DNA from: Gemmatimonadota bacterium
Lineage (GTDB): Bacteria > Gemmatimonadota > Gemmatimonadetes > Gemmatimonadales > GWC2-71-9
NCBI GenBank assembly: GCA_003222135.1
Contig: QHUM01000039.1
Coordinates: 1-64,000 of the forward strand
Reading direction: 5' to 3'
Length of the DNA stretch: 64,000 bases
Of the stretch, positions 9,090-17,629 are shown one piece after another. A program made the translations under genes and the position numbers. Under the pieces are notes generated by a model, which was not told the origin of the DNA, made no database searches, and saw only the letters and a program-made list of their open reading frames with translations. Within the stretch, counting starts at the first letter, position 1; the number at the start of each line of letters is the position of its first letter.

Positions 9090-9713
9090 ATGTCCACCAC
9101 CTATATCGCCCTCATCGGGGACGCCGCCGCGTCCCGCACCCTGCCGCCGCCCCGCCGGGCGCGCCTGCAGCACGCGCTCCGCAGCGCGATCCCCCAGTTC
9201 AACCGGCGCTGGCGCACGGCCCTCGCCGCGCGCTTCGCCGTCACACTGGGCGACGAGTTCCAGGCCCTCCTCACCACCGCTCGGCCCGTGTGGGAAATCC
9301 TGCACGAGGTGCACTTCCGCTTTCCCGAGGTCGCATGGGTCGTCGCCTGCGGGCTCGGGGGCATCGCCACCCGCCTCGAGCCGCGCGTCGCCGCCCCCGA
9401 GGTGGACGGACCCTGCTTCCACGCCGCGCGGGCGGCGCTGGAGCACGCCAAGCGCCGCCGCCAGCTCATCGCGTTCGGCGGATTTCCACGCGGCCTCGAT
9501 CCGCTCGCGAGCTACTACTCCGCCCTGTACTGGAGCTGGACGCCCCGGCAGCGCCGCGCCGCCACCCTGCTGCGGCTCGGGCCCCCCGCCTTCGCCGCCA
9601 GCGCGCTCAAGGTCGATCGCAGCGCGATTTCCCATCTCGCGCGCCGCATGGCCTGGCCCCTCGTCGCGGCCGGGGATAAGATGTTCCAGGCTGCCTTGCT
9701 GGAGGCGCTGTGA
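9090..9713 (+). CDS. SatD-family protein, possible autoregulator
   Basis: A 207-residue protein of the SatD family. The N-terminal half has the family pattern YIALIGDAAASR... and TLGDEFQALL. The C-terminal part (about residues 155-205) contains AASALKVDRSAISHLARRM, which reads as a helix-turn-helix. Biochemical function of the family is poorly known. It overlaps the next membrane-protein gene (GTGA), and SatD genes are commonly paired with DUF3307-type membrane proteins. The start ATG follows the operator array almost directly, with only a weak upstream ribosome binding site. Confidence 0.7.
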   Translation: MSTTYIALIGDAAASRTLPPPRRARLQHALRSAIPQFNRRWRTALAARFAVTLGDEFQALLTTARPVWEILHEVHFRFPEVAWVVACGLGGIATRLEPRVAAPEVDGPCFHAARAALEHAKRRRQLIAFGGFPRGLDPLASYYSALYWSWTPRQRRAATLLRLGPPAFAASALKVDRSAISHLARRMAWPLVAAGDKMFQAALLEAL

Positions 9714-10255
9714 ACCCGCTGTTTGTCGTCCCGCTGCTTGTGTACACGCTCGCCGCGGCGCTGTGGCCGGCGCAGGTGGACGGTCGTCGCCGCGGAGCGT
9801 CCGTGCTGCTCGTCGAAGTGGCGATCGTGATCGTCGCCCTCACCATCGGAACGTTCCTCGCACCGCTCGCCGTGCCGTTGCCGAAAGGGTTGTTCTGGGG
9901 ACGCATCGGGCTCCTCGCCACCGGCTACCTGTACGTGTGCGGGCGGGGGATGATCCTCATCCGGGCGGTGCTCGAGCTGCCCACGCTGCAGATGCGCCGC
10001 GACGAGGACCGCACGGCAGGGGCGATCGAGATCTCCCGCGGTCGAGCCATCGGTGCACTCGAGCGCGCCTTGGCGCTCACCCTCGTGCTGCTCGGCGAGT
10101 ACACCGCCATCGGCTGGATCATCGCCGCCAAGTCGCTCGCCCGTTTTAGAGCGCTGGAGGACCGGGAGTTCGCCGAGTACTTCCTGATCGGCACGCTCGC
10201 TTCGCTGTTGCTCGCTCTCGGGGCCGGCATCGGCATGCGGATCCTGATGCGGTAA
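9710..10255 (+). CDS. SatD-partner membrane protein (DUF3307-like C-terminus)
   Basis: A 181-residue membrane protein with about four hydrophobic segments: residues 3-19, 28-50, 60-80 and two near the C-terminus. The C-terminal half (RAIGALERALALTLVLLGEY, KSLARFRALEDREFAEYF, LIGTLASLLLALG) resembles the conserved tail of DUF3307 proteins, which often follow SatD genes. It starts at a GTG overlapping the satD stop, with GGAGG at 9701-9705, so it is translationally coupled. Function unknown. Confidence 0.65.
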   Translation: MNPLFVVPLLVYTLAAALWPAQVDGRRRGASVLLVEVAIVIVALTIGTFLAPLAVPLPKGLFWGRIGLLATGYLYVCGRGMILIRAVLELPTLQMRRDEDRTAGAIEISRGRAIGALERALALTLVLLGEYTAIGWIIAAKSLARFRALEDREFAEYFLIGTLASLLLALGAGIGMRILMR

Positions 10256-10301
10256 CGGAAAGCGAGCGCCCGCCCCCCCCCGCTGCCCCCTCCCCCCGCG
10301 C

Positions 10302-10325
10302 AACCCTTTCAAGCCCCCCTGTGTC
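10302..10325 (+). promoter_or_regulatory. candidate ECF sigma promoter (AACC-N17-GTC)
   Basis: AACC at 10302-10305, 17 bases, then GTC at 10323-10325, 34 bases before the GTG of the ECF sigma gene. The same AACC-N17-GTC layout occurs at 15217-15240 before the second ECF sigma gene, again about 36 bases from the start. Both fit the general ECF pattern (AAC -35, GTC -10) and suggest autoregulation. The motif is short, so chance is possible. Confidence 0.5.
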
Positions 10326-10359
10326 ACAGGGTTAACCGTCACCCCCGCTGCGGAGCCCG

Positions 10360-10902
10360 GTGGACGAACGCGAACTGATTGCCAGAGTCCGCGCCGGGGA
10401 CGGCGCCGCAGAACGGGCACTGTACGACTCGCACGTCGATCGCGTGTACCGACTGGCGTATCGGCTCGCGGGTGACGACGAGCTGGCTCGGGAATTCACG
10501 CAGGACACGTTCGTGCGTGCGTTCGAGCGGCTCGGCTCTTTCCGGGGTGAGGCGCGGCTCTCCACCTGGCTGCACGCGATCACCACCTCGGTGGTGCTCA
10601 ACGGGCTCCGCAAGGTGAAGCGGTTCCGACGGCGCGAGGCGGACCTCACGGAGGCGAACGAGGTGTCGCGCCCCGGACGGCAGGCGGAACCGGACCTGAA
10701 GCGGCGGCTGGCGGGGGCGATCGACGGCTTGCCGGATGGGTACCGCACCGTGTTCGTGATGCACGACGTCGAGGGCTTTACGCACGAGGAGATCGGGGCG
10801 GCACTCGGCATCGAGACGGGAACTTCGAAGGCGCAGTTGTCGCGTGCCCGCGCCAGGTTGCGCGAGGCGCTGGCGGACTTCGCAGGAGAATGGGTGTCAT
10901 GA
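10360..10902 (+). CDS. ECF-type RNA polymerase sigma factor
   Basis: A 180-residue group 4 sigma factor. Region 2 spans about residues 20-90 (FTQDTFVRAFERLGSF, STWLHAITTSVVLN). Region 4 spans about residues 120-170 (LPDGYRTVFVMHDVEGFTHE, GTSKAQLSRARARLREAL). It starts with GTG, GGAG lying 4 bases upstream. It overlaps the anti-sigma gene by ATGA and heads an operon with the two HEAT-repeat proteins. A candidate autoregulatory promoter lies just upstream. Confidence 0.92.
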   Translation: MDERELIARVRAGDGAAERALYDSHVDRVYRLAYRLAGDDELAREFTQDTFVRAFERLGSFRGEARLSTWLHAITTSVVLNGLRKVKRFRRREADLTEANEVSRPGRQAEPDLKRRLAGAIDGLPDGYRTVFVMHDVEGFTHEEIGAALGIETGTSKAQLSRARARLREALADFAGEWVS

Positions 10903-11528
10903 CTGAAGACCGGTTCGAACGGCTGTTGCGGGAGGCGGCGCAGGACTATCACCGGCCTCCGGAGACGCCGCGCGAGGAGCTGTGGCGGCGGATCGCGGCG
11001 GTGCGCGAGGTACGGCGACGCCGCCTGGTGTTCATCACCAGTCCCTGGCTCCGCTGGGGCGTCGGCATCGCCGCCGTGCTCGCGCTGGGCGTCGGGATCG
11101 GGCGCTGGACGGCGCGGCCGCCCAGTGTGAGCCAGCCGGCCGTGGCGGCGGCCGGTGGCGACGAGGGCGCGCTCGCGTACCGCGTCGCGGCGGCGCAGTA
11201 CTTGACGCGCACCGAAGCCCTGCTGACGGGGTTCCGCTCGGAAGCTCGCTCGGGCATGTCGGACGCGCAGTTCGCGCGGCAAGCCCGCGACCTCCTGGGC
11301 ACCACGCGATTGATGCTCGACTCGCCGGCAGCGCAGGACGCGCGGTTGAAGGGCCTGCTCGAGGACCTGGAGCTGGTGCTGGCGCAGATCGCTCAGCTCC
11401 CAGCGAGCAGTGATAGGGACGACGTGCAGTCGATCAACCAGGGACTCGAACAACGCAGCGTGTTGCTGCGGCTGCGGACGGCGAACCCCGCCGGCCCCGG
11501 CCCCGTGCGCACGCAAGGAGCACTGTGA
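10899..11528 (+). CDS. putative membrane anti-sigma factor
   Basis: A 209-residue protein with one transmembrane helix at about residues 47-66 (WGVGIAAVLALGVGIGRW). Its short N-terminal cytoplasmic part is placed like the sigma-binding part of an anti-sigma factor; no zinc-finger Cys/His set is present. The call rests on position directly after the ECF sigma gene and on topology. ATG at 10899 (ATGA overlap) is preferred to 10890 because AGGAG at 10884-10888 is correctly spaced only for the later start. The periplasmic part has no recognised domain. Confidence 0.65.
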   Translation: MTEDRFERLLREAAQDYHRPPETPREELWRRIAAVREVRRRRLVFITSPWLRWGVGIAAVLALGVGIGRWTARPPSVSQPAVAAAGGDEGALAYRVAAAQYLTRTEALLTGFRSEARSGMSDAQFARQARDLLGTTRLMLDSPAAQDARLKGLLEDLELVLAQIAQLPASSDRDDVQSINQGLEQRSVLLRLRTANPAGPGPVRTQGAL

Positions 11529-13084
11529 TGCACGCGATGCAGCTCGTGGTGGCGGCCGTCATGGGAATGCAGCAGCCGGTGGTGCCCGTGCCGCCGGTTC
11601 TCGTCCGGCCTCCGGTTGCCGCTCAATTCGACGGGCTGGAGGCCCTGCAGGGGCTTGAAGGGCTCGCGGGGCTCGCAGGACTCCAGGGGCTCGCCGCGCT
11701 CGAGAGTATCGATGCGCTACCAGGCTTCGATGCCCTGCAAGGCTTCGAAGCGTTGCAAGGATTCGATGCGCTGAAGGGGATCGCGGGGATCACCGGGCTC
11801 GACGCGCTCGACGGCGTGAGCGCCGGACAAGACGACCCGCAGGATCCCGCCGACTCGCTGTGGCGGGCTGCGCGGCAAGCGTTTAACCGCGGAGACTACT
11901 CCAGCGCCGCGAATCTGTACGGCGATCTCACCCGCCGTTACCCCAACTCGACCCGCGCGGGTGACGCCCTCTACTGGGCGGCGTTCGCACTGTACAAGAA
12001 CGACGACTTGAGCCGCGCGCGCAGCCTGCTCGTTACCCAGCAGCGGCGCTATCCCAAGGCGGCCACGCTGCGGGATGGAGACGCGCTGCTCGCGCGCATC
12101 CAGACGGCGCTCGCCAAACAGGGCGACGAGGAAGCGGGCCGGTGGCTCAGCCAGCACGCGCAACCCCGACCGGAGACGGATACCACGCACGCCAAGGGCT
12201 GCTTGAGCGACGACGATGACGACGATATGCGCATCGCGGCGCTCAACGGCCTGCTGCAGATGGACGCCACCAAGGCGGTGCCGATCCTGCGCCAGGTGCT
12301 GGCCCGCCGCGACGCCTGCTCCACGGTGCTGCGCCGCAAGGCGGTGTTCATCGTGTCGCAGAAGCGAAGCCCCGAGACCGAGGACATCCTGCTCGACGCC
12401 GCCCAGCACGACCCGGACTCGGAGGTGCGCCAGCAGGCCGTGTCCTGGCTCTCGCAGGTGCCCACCGAGCGCGCCGTAGGGATGCTCGACTCGATTCTCA
12501 AGACGTCCGACGATCAGGAGCTGCAGGAGAAGGCGATCTTCGCGCTGTCACAACAGCACAGCCCCAAGGCCGCCGAAATCCTCCGCGCCTACGCCCAGCG
12601 CTCGGGCGCTCCCTCCGAAGTGCGGGAGAAGGCCATCTTCTGGCTGGGGCAGCGGCACTCGGCCGAGAACGCCGCCTTCCTGCGCGGCCTGTACGCGAAG
12701 CTCACCGAGGACGACTTGAAGGAAAGAGTGATCTTCTCGCTCGCCCAGATGAGAGATGCGGAGAACATGCGCTGGATGATGGACATCGCCGTGAACGAGC
12801 GCGAGCCGGTCGAGCAGCGCAAGAAGGCGCTCTTCTGGGCCGGTCAGAGCGGGGCCGACCTGGCCCAGCTGGCGGGGCTGTACGACCGGATGCAGAACCA
12901 CGACATGAAAGACCAGCTGATTTTCGTATACTCGCAGCGCCACGAAGCGGCGGCGTTGGACGCGCTGATCAAGATCGCCAAGACCGAGCAGGACAAGGAG
13001 CTGCGCAAAAAGGCGATCTTCTGGCTCGGCCAGTCGCACGACCCGCGCGCCGCGCAGGTCCTCCTGGAGATCATCAACCAATGA
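11528..13084 (+). CDS. HEAT/TPR-repeat protein with Leu-Gly-rich segment
   Basis: A 518-residue protein, probably exported. Residues about 35-95 are a low-complexity run of (L/F)(E/D)ALQG-like units. A TPR-like or YbgF-like section follows (about 105-180: FNRGDYSSAANLYGDLTRRY). HEAT repeats run from about 215 to the end, with recurring KAIFWLGQ, KAIFALSQ and KALFWAGQ units. ATG at 11528 overlaps the anti-sigma stop and has AAGGAG 7 bases upstream. Repeats of this kind make scaffolds or binding surfaces; no catalytic motif is seen. It likely belongs to the stress response run by the ECF factor, but its partner is unknown. Confidence 0.75.
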   Translation: MHAMQLVVAAVMGMQQPVVPVPPVLVRPPVAAQFDGLEALQGLEGLAGLAGLQGLAALESIDALPGFDALQGFEALQGFDALKGIAGITGLDALDGVSAGQDDPQDPADSLWRAARQAFNRGDYSSAANLYGDLTRRYPNSTRAGDALYWAAFALYKNDDLSRARSLLVTQQRRYPKAATLRDGDALLARIQTALAKQGDEEAGRWLSQHAQPRPETDTTHAKGCLSDDDDDDMRIAALNGLLQMDATKAVPILRQVLARRDACSTVLRRKAVFIVSQKRSPETEDILLDAAQHDPDSEVRQQAVSWLSQVPTERAVGMLDSILKTSDDQELQEKAIFALSQQHSPKAAEILRAYAQRSGAPSEVREKAIFWLGQRHSAENAAFLRGLYAKLTEDDLKERVIFSLAQMRDAENMRWMMDIAVNEREPVEQRKKALFWAGQSGADLAQLAGLYDRMQNHDMKDQLIFVYSQRHEAAALDALIKIAKTEQDKELRKKAIFWLGQSHDPRAAQVLLEIINQ

Positions 13085-13857
13085 TCGCCGCGGTGGCCCT
13101 GGCACTCGCCCTGCAGGGCGGCCTGCCGGACCGCGTCGCGGCCGCGCCCGACGGCGAAGTCCGGCTCTCCTATGCCACCCGGCCCGGCGTGTGCGGCAAC
13201 GGCCGCAACACTATCTCGTTCGATTGCGAGGACGGCTGGTGCGGCCGGCATCGGATGTCGTTCGGCAGAAACGACGACGACGACGCGGGCTGCCCGTGCG
13301 AGCCAGGGCCCGCGCGGGTCGCCCTCCGAAAGCGCGGTGGCCAGGTCACACGGCTGCGGGTGTACGTGGGGGGCGCCTGGCGGTCCGCCGCCGACGGCGT
13401 CACGGACCTGGGAACGGTCTCTGCACCCGCCGCCGCCCGGTACTTCCTCGACCTCGCGGCGCGCGCCCCCGGCGACGCCGGACACGACGCCGTCTTCCCC
13501 GCTGTCGTGGCGGACAGCGTTACGGTATGGCCCGATCTGCTGCGCCTCGCTCGCACGGCCATTGTGGCGCGCGAGACGCGGCGCTCGGCGGTCTTCTGGC
13601 TCGGCCAGGCGGCCGGGGAGGCGGCGACGCGCGGGCTCACGGAGCTGTTGGACGACACGACCGTGGCGCTGGACGTAAAGGAAAGCGCCGTATTCGCGTT
13701 GTCCCAACAGCCGCGTGACGAAGGCGTCCCGGCGCTGATCCGCGTCGCACGCACCCACCCCAGCCCGGGAGTGCGCAAGAAGGCCTTGTTCTGGCTGGGC
13801 CAGTCCGACGATCCGCGCGCCCTCGCGCTGTTTGAGGAGCTGCTGACCAAGCCGTAA
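13081..13857 (+). CDS. second HEAT-repeat protein, Cys/Asp-rich N-terminus
   Basis: A 258-residue protein with a signal-like N-terminus. Residues about 35-75 are rich in Cys and Asp (five Cys and a run of four Asp), which might bind metal or form disulphides. HEAT units follow (about 155-258) sharing FWLGQ, FALSQQP and RKKALFWLGQSDDPRA with the preceding gene. The close match of those units suggests the two genes arose by duplication. It overlaps the preceding gene by ATGA and ends the sigma operon. Function unknown. Confidence 0.7.
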   Translation: MIAAVALALALQGGLPDRVAAAPDGEVRLSYATRPGVCGNGRNTISFDCEDGWCGRHRMSFGRNDDDDAGCPCEPGPARVALRKRGGQVTRLRVYVGGAWRSAADGVTDLGTVSAPAAARYFLDLAARAPGDAGHDAVFPAVVADSVTVWPDLLRLARTAIVARETRRSAVFWLGQAAGEAATRGLTELLDDTTVALDVKESAVFALSQQPRDEGVPALIRVARTHPSPGVRKKALFWLGQSDDPRALALFEELLTKP

Positions 13858-13868
13858 CGAGCGTCGGG

Positions 13869-13880
13869 GGGCCGCGGCCC
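13869..13880 (+). terminator. possible terminator after the HEAT operon
   Basis: A small GC hairpin (GGGC, loop CGCG, GCCC) is followed by a pyrimidine-rich, T-containing tract up to about 13915. It lies 12 bases past the stop of the last HEAT gene. The stem is short, so this is a weak call. Confidence 0.3.
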
Positions 13881-13916
13881 TTCCCTCTTTCCCCTTCCCC
13901 TGTTGTCTTTCCCCGC

Positions 13917-14519
13917 ATGCCCTTCTGGACCCTGCCCCGGAAGCTCGCGGGGGCCCTCATGCTGGCGATCGCGCTGGCCCTGGGCTGGGCCGCCGTCGTC
14001 GTGGCCGCCGCCCTGACCGCGTCCCACGACCAGGCGACGACCTCCGACGCGATCGTCGTGCTCGGGGCCGCGCAGTACAACGGTCGGCCCTCGCCGGTGT
14101 TCCGGGCGCGGCTGGATCACGCCGCCGCCTTGTACCAACGTGGACTCGCGCCCGTGGTGCTCGTGACGGGGGGCGTCGGGACCGGCGACACGGTGAGCGA
14201 ATCCGAGGTGGGTCGCCGGTATCTGGTCAAAGCGGGCCTCCCCGACGCGGCGGTGCTGGCCCTCTCCGCGGGCACGAGCACGTCCAGCTCGCTCGACGGC
14301 GTGGCGCATTGGTTCAGTGGCCGGGACAGCCGTCGCGTGCTGCTCGTCTCGGACGGGTTTCACATGCTCCGCCTCCAGATCATCGCGACCCGGCTCGGGC
14401 TCGTGCCATTCACGTCCCCCGCGCCTAATTCGCCGATCCGCGCGAACCCGCGGCGCAACGCGGCGTACTTCTTCGCCGAGGGATTCAAGGTTCCCGTCAC
14501 CTGGCTCTTCAACCGCTGA
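13917..14519 (+). CDS. YdcF-family (DUF218) membrane-anchored protein
   Basis: A 200-residue protein with one N-terminal transmembrane helix (about residues 10-33) and a DUF218/YdcF domain. The family motifs are AIVVLGAAQYNG, VLVTGGVG and a C-terminal RVLLVSDGFHMLR. Relatives (SanA, ElyC, YdcF) act in envelope or peptidoglycan-precursor homeostasis, but biochemical roles are unclear. It is followed 9 bases later by a NUDIX gene on the same strand. Confidence 0.85.
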   Translation: MPFWTLPRKLAGALMLAIALALGWAAVVVAAALTASHDQATTSDAIVVLGAAQYNGRPSPVFRARLDHAAALYQRGLAPVVLVTGGVGTGDTVSESEVGRRYLVKAGLPDAAVLALSAGTSTSSSLDGVAHWFSGRDSRRVLLVSDGFHMLRLQIIATRLGLVPFTSPAPNSPIRANPRRNAAYFFAEGFKVPVTWLFNR

Positions 14520-14528
14520 GGGTGTTCC

Positions 14529-15068
14529 ATGCAACTCGCTACCCGCCGGGTTTACGCAGGTAGGGTCGTGCGACTCGACGTGGACACCGTACGCTTTCCC
14601 GACGGTTCCACGGGCGAACTCGAGCTGATTCGCCATCCCGGTGCCGCGGCGGTGGTCCCATGTCTCACGGACCCGAAGGGCTCCGATCCCACGATCCTGA
14701 TGATCAAGCAGTACCGCTACGCCGCAGGCGGTCTCTTGTGGGAGGTCCCGGCCGGAACCCTCGACTCGGGCGAAGCGCCCGAAGCCTGTGCGCGGCGCGA
14801 GCTGCTCGAGGAAACCGGCGTCACAGCCGAGCGACTCGAGCCGCTCAGCGCGATCCTGACGACCCCGGGGTTCACCGATGAGGTCATCCACCTCTTCATG
14901 GCCAGCGGCTTGGGCAGGGGCACGGCAGCGCCGGAGCGCGACGAGTTCATCGAGGTGGTGCCCAGGCCCCTCTCCGAAGTCCTTGCAGGAATTCGCGATG
15001 GCGAAATCCGTGACGCTAAGACGATGGTGGCTATCCTTTATATGGCGCGGTTTCGGTTGAACGCGTGA
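14529..15068 (+). CDS. NUDIX hydrolase, ADP-ribose pyrophosphatase type
   Basis: A 179-residue NUDIX hydrolase. The Nudix box runs from Gly76 to Val98 with the full G-x5-E-x7-RE-U-x-EE-x-G-U pattern. The N-terminal sheet (VDTVRFPDGSTGELELIRHP) and IKQYRYAAGGLLWEVPAG are typical of ADP-sugar pyrophosphatases (NudF-like). The likely reaction is hydrolysis of ADP-ribose or related sugars to AMP. ATG at 14529 lies 9 bases after the YdcF-type stop. Confidence 0.87.
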   Translation: MQLATRRVYAGRVVRLDVDTVRFPDGSTGELELIRHPGAAAVVPCLTDPKGSDPTILMIKQYRYAAGGLLWEVPAGTLDSGEAPEACARRELLEETGVTAERLEPLSAILTTPGFTDEVIHLFMASGLGRGTAAPERDEFIEVVPRPLSEVLAGIRDGEIRDAKTMVAILYMARFRLNA

Positions 15069-15216
15069 CGCAGAATCGTCACGTTGCGATGTCACCTCAG
15101 GTGGACGATATTCACCACGTGGCGCCGGGCCGACGTCGAGCGCGAAGGCCTTGCCGCCCTGAGGGTTGATGTAATGTTGCTGGAACGGGTACGGTTCGTG
15201 CCGTAAACCCGAGAAC

Positions 15217-15240
15217 AACCGAGCCATCCTCGCGCAGGTC
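15217..15240 (+). promoter_or_regulatory. candidate ECF sigma promoter (AACC-N17-GTC)
   Basis: AACC at 15217-15220, 17 bases, then GTC at 15238-15240, 36 bases before the start of the ECF gene. It mirrors the element before the other ECF gene in spacing and position. An alternative GGAAC...CGTAAA pair lies at 15182-15207 but has shorter spacing. The 208-base gap between the NUDIX and sigma genes holds nothing else recognised. Confidence 0.5.
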
Positions 15241-15276
15241 CGGGACGTTTCCAGTTGAAACAACGGAGCCAGTGTC

Positions 15277-15921
15277 ATGCGAGTAGCCATCAAACAGCAG
15301 GCCCCAGCCTCCACCACCCCACGCGCGCGGGAGCGCCAGGCGCTCCACGAGCTGGACGACGGCCGGCTGGTGCTCGAGCACCTGGCGGGCGATGCCCAGG
15401 CATTCGGCGCGCTCGTCGACCGCTACCAGACCCGACTGCTCAACTTTATCAACCGCACGATCGGGGACCGGGAGCGGGCCGAGGACCTGGTGCAGGAAGT
15501 GTTCATCCGCGTTTTCCGGCATCTGCACCGGTTCGACCAGACGAAGAAGTTCTCGACCTGGATCTATACGATCGCCTCGAACCTGGCCAAAAACGAGCTC
15601 CGCAACCGCAGTCGTAACCCGCTCGTCCTGTTCCAGACGATCAAGAAGCACTGGGAAGCCGACCACCGGCCGCTCCAGTTCGAGGACGCGACCGCCCGGC
15701 CGGACGATCTGTACCGCAAGCGCTACCTTAAGGAAGCGGTAGATCAGTGCGTGGGGCAGCTCCCCACCCACCACCGCGCCGTGTTCGTGTTGCGCGAGCT
15801 TGAAGGGAAGAGCTACGCCGAGATCGCCGACATCACCGGTTGCAACCTGGGCACGGTGAAGAGCCGGCTCAACCGGGCACGCAACAGCTTCGCACAGCTG
15901 ATCGAGCCGCTGCTGGAATAG
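15277..15921 (+). CDS. ECF-type RNA polymerase sigma factor
   Basis: A 214-residue RpoE-like sigma factor. Region 2 lies at about residues 40-105 (ALVDRYQTRLLNFINRTIGD, ERAEDLVQEVFIRVFRHL, STWIYTIASNLAKNELRN). Region 4 lies at about 150-210 (LPTHHRAVFVLRELEGKSYA, GTVKSRLNRARNSF). CGGAG before the ATG is a usable ribosome binding site. It is followed 45 bases later by a zinc-finger anti-sigma gene, so the pair probably forms a regulatory unit; the regulon is unknown. Confidence 0.93.
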   Translation: MRVAIKQQAPASTTPRARERQALHELDDGRLVLEHLAGDAQAFGALVDRYQTRLLNFINRTIGDRERAEDLVQEVFIRVFRHLHRFDQTKKFSTWIYTIASNLAKNELRNRSRNPLVLFQTIKKHWEADHRPLQFEDATARPDDLYRKRYLKEAVDQCVGQLPTHHRAVFVLRELEGKSYAEIADITGCNLGTVKSRLNRARNSFAQLIEPLLE

Positions 15922-15966
15922 TCCGGCGGAACCCGCCGGTGCCTGCCACGGTACAACATAGCCGCC

Positions 15967-16455
15967 ATGACGTGCGCTGAATTGCTCGAGCGTTACACCG
16001 ACTTTCGCGACGGGTTGATCACCGCCCCGCGAGAGGTGCGGCGTTTCGAGCGCCATCTCGCATGTTGCCCGGCCTGTCGCCGCTACGACGCTGCGGTGCG
16101 CCGGGGCGTGCGCGCCCTCCAGACGGTGGAGACGATCGAGCCGTCGCCGGAGTTCCGGCGCCGGCTCGACGCGCGTCTGGCGCAGGAGCGCCGCGCGCTG
16201 GTCCAGGTTCCGGCGAGCGCTGGGATCGCCGCCGCACTGTTCGTCGCGGCCGCTCTGGCGTTGCTGGCGCTAGAAGGGGTGCAACGGCCGCCGATCGCAC
16301 GGGCGCCGGTCCTGCCCCCGGTTCCGTTCCCCAAGCCGGTCGCCCATGCGGGCGTACCGTTCGTGTCGTTCCAGGACCCGCGCGCGAGCGTGGTTACGGG
16401 CAATCCGAGCCCGTACGGCACCGCGCTCGTCGAGCCAGCCAGCGCGGGCCGTTAG
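15967..16455 (+). CDS. zinc-finger anti-sigma factor
   Basis: A 162-residue protein with an N-terminal zf-HC2-type motif (Cys3, then HLACCPAC at about residues 31-38) and one transmembrane helix near residues 80-98. This is the usual build of a membrane-anchored anti-sigma factor that holds the ECF protein through the zinc finger. The C-terminal 60 residues are Pro-rich and extracytoplasmic. It directly follows the ECF gene and is followed by a strong hairpin. Confidence 0.85.
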   Translation: MTCAELLERYTDFRDGLITAPREVRRFERHLACCPACRRYDAAVRRGVRALQTVETIEPSPEFRRRLDARLAQERRALVQVPASAGIAAALFVAAALALLALEGVQRPPIARAPVLPPVPFPKPVAHAGVPFVSFQDPRASVVTGNPSPYGTALVEPASAGR

Positions 16456-16477
16456 GCGTTTTTTCGATCTGCTGCAT

Positions 16478-16503
16478 TCGGGGCACGGCACGCCGTGCCC
16501 CGA
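16478..16503 (+). terminator. hairpin terminator between anti-sigma and holA
   Basis: A perfect 11-bp stem (TCGGGGCACGG and CCGTGCCCCGA) around a CACG loop, followed by CCTTTCT. It separates the sigma operon from the holA run. The T-tract is short, so it may work with Rho or as a partial barrier. Confidence 0.55.
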
Positions 16504-16543
16504 CCTTTCTCCTGGCCCCTGCCCACGGTAACTTCCGCCCGAT

Positions 16544-17629
16544 ATGGGGGCTCTCACCTTCGATGCGCTGCTCCGCAGCCTCAAGCAGGGGGGGGCGGGG
16601 GAGGGCAAAGGGGCGCCCGACGCGGTGTACTATGTCCACGGCGACGAGGACGTCCTCAAGGACGAAGCCATCCGGGCGCTCGTTGACCGCGTGCTCGACC
16701 CGGGCGCGCGGGACTTCAACTTCGACCAACGCAGCGCGAGCGATCTCGACCCCGAAGTGCTCGACAGCCTGGTGAACACCCCACCGCTGCTCGCCGCCGC
16801 CCGGGTCGTGGTGCTTCGTGGAGTCGAAGAGGTCCGGAAAACCTCCAAGGTCCGCCAGGCGTTGGTGCGCTATCTCCAGACCCCCAACCCTACGACGCTG
16901 CTGATCCTCGTGCAGGGGGCGGGCGAGCCTCCCGATGCCGAGCTGGCGCGATCGGCCACGACCGTGGCGATCGAACCGCTGCCGGCTCCGCGCGTGCACA
17001 AATGGGTGGCGCACCGGGCGAGACAGCTCCAGCTCACGCTCGAGCCGGACGCCGCGGAGCTGCTGGTCCAGACGGTCGGCAACGACCTCGGAGCGCTCGC
17101 CGGGGAGCTCGAGAAGCTGGCTGCGGTCGCAGCGGGGCGGACGGGTGACGGGCGGGCGACGCGGGACGATGTCGCGGCGCTCGTGGGCGCGCGACCGGGC
17201 GAGACGCTCCAAGACCTGGTTGACGCCGCGCTCGAGCGGCGGGCCGCCGCCGCGGCACGGCTCATCGAGCCCGTGCTCGAGCAAGCGGGGATGACGGGCG
17301 TGCGGATTCTCATGGCGCTCGGCACCGCCCTGATCGGCACGGCCCTCGCCCGCGCCGAGCTCGACCGGGGCACCCCACCGGCCCGCTTGGCGGGCGCCTT
17401 GCTCGGCCAGCTCCGCGCCGCGCGGCCGTTCGGCCTGGGGAGCTGGGAGCAGACGGCGTCGCGGTGGGCCAGCTGGGCCGCGCATTGGAGCGCGGGGTCG
17501 CTCCGCGCGGCCTTGCGTCTCGCTCTCGACGCTGATCGTGCCCTCAAGTCGACCACGCTCACCGACGAGCGGGGAATTCTGGTGCAGCTGGTGCTCGCGT
17601 TGGGCGTGCTCCAGCAGGAGGCTGCGTGA
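16544..17629 (+). CDS. holA: DNA polymerase III delta subunit
   Basis: Delta subunit of the clamp loader, which opens the beta clamp. At 361 residues it has family length. The N-terminal domain (YYVHGDEDVLKDEAIRALVD) resembles the HolA fold; PPLLAAARVVVLRGVEEV and the middle DLGALAGELEKLAAVA segment are typical. The C-terminal collar domain is Ala/Leu-rich. It overlaps the next gene by GTGA. Its clamp partner dnaN is also in the window at 62.5 kb. Confidence 0.88.
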   Translation: MGALTFDALLRSLKQGGAGEGKGAPDAVYYVHGDEDVLKDEAIRALVDRVLDPGARDFNFDQRSASDLDPEVLDSLVNTPPLLAAARVVVLRGVEEVRKTSKVRQALVRYLQTPNPTTLLILVQGAGEPPDAELARSATTVAIEPLPAPRVHKWVAHRARQLQLTLEPDAAELLVQTVGNDLGALAGELEKLAAVAAGRTGDGRATRDDVAALVGARPGETLQDLVDAALERRAAAAARLIEPVLEQAGMTGVRILMALGTALIGTALARAELDRGTPPARLAGALLGQLRAARPFGLGSWEQTASRWASWAAHWSAGSLRAALRLALDADRALKSTTLTDERGILVQLVLALGVLQQEAA

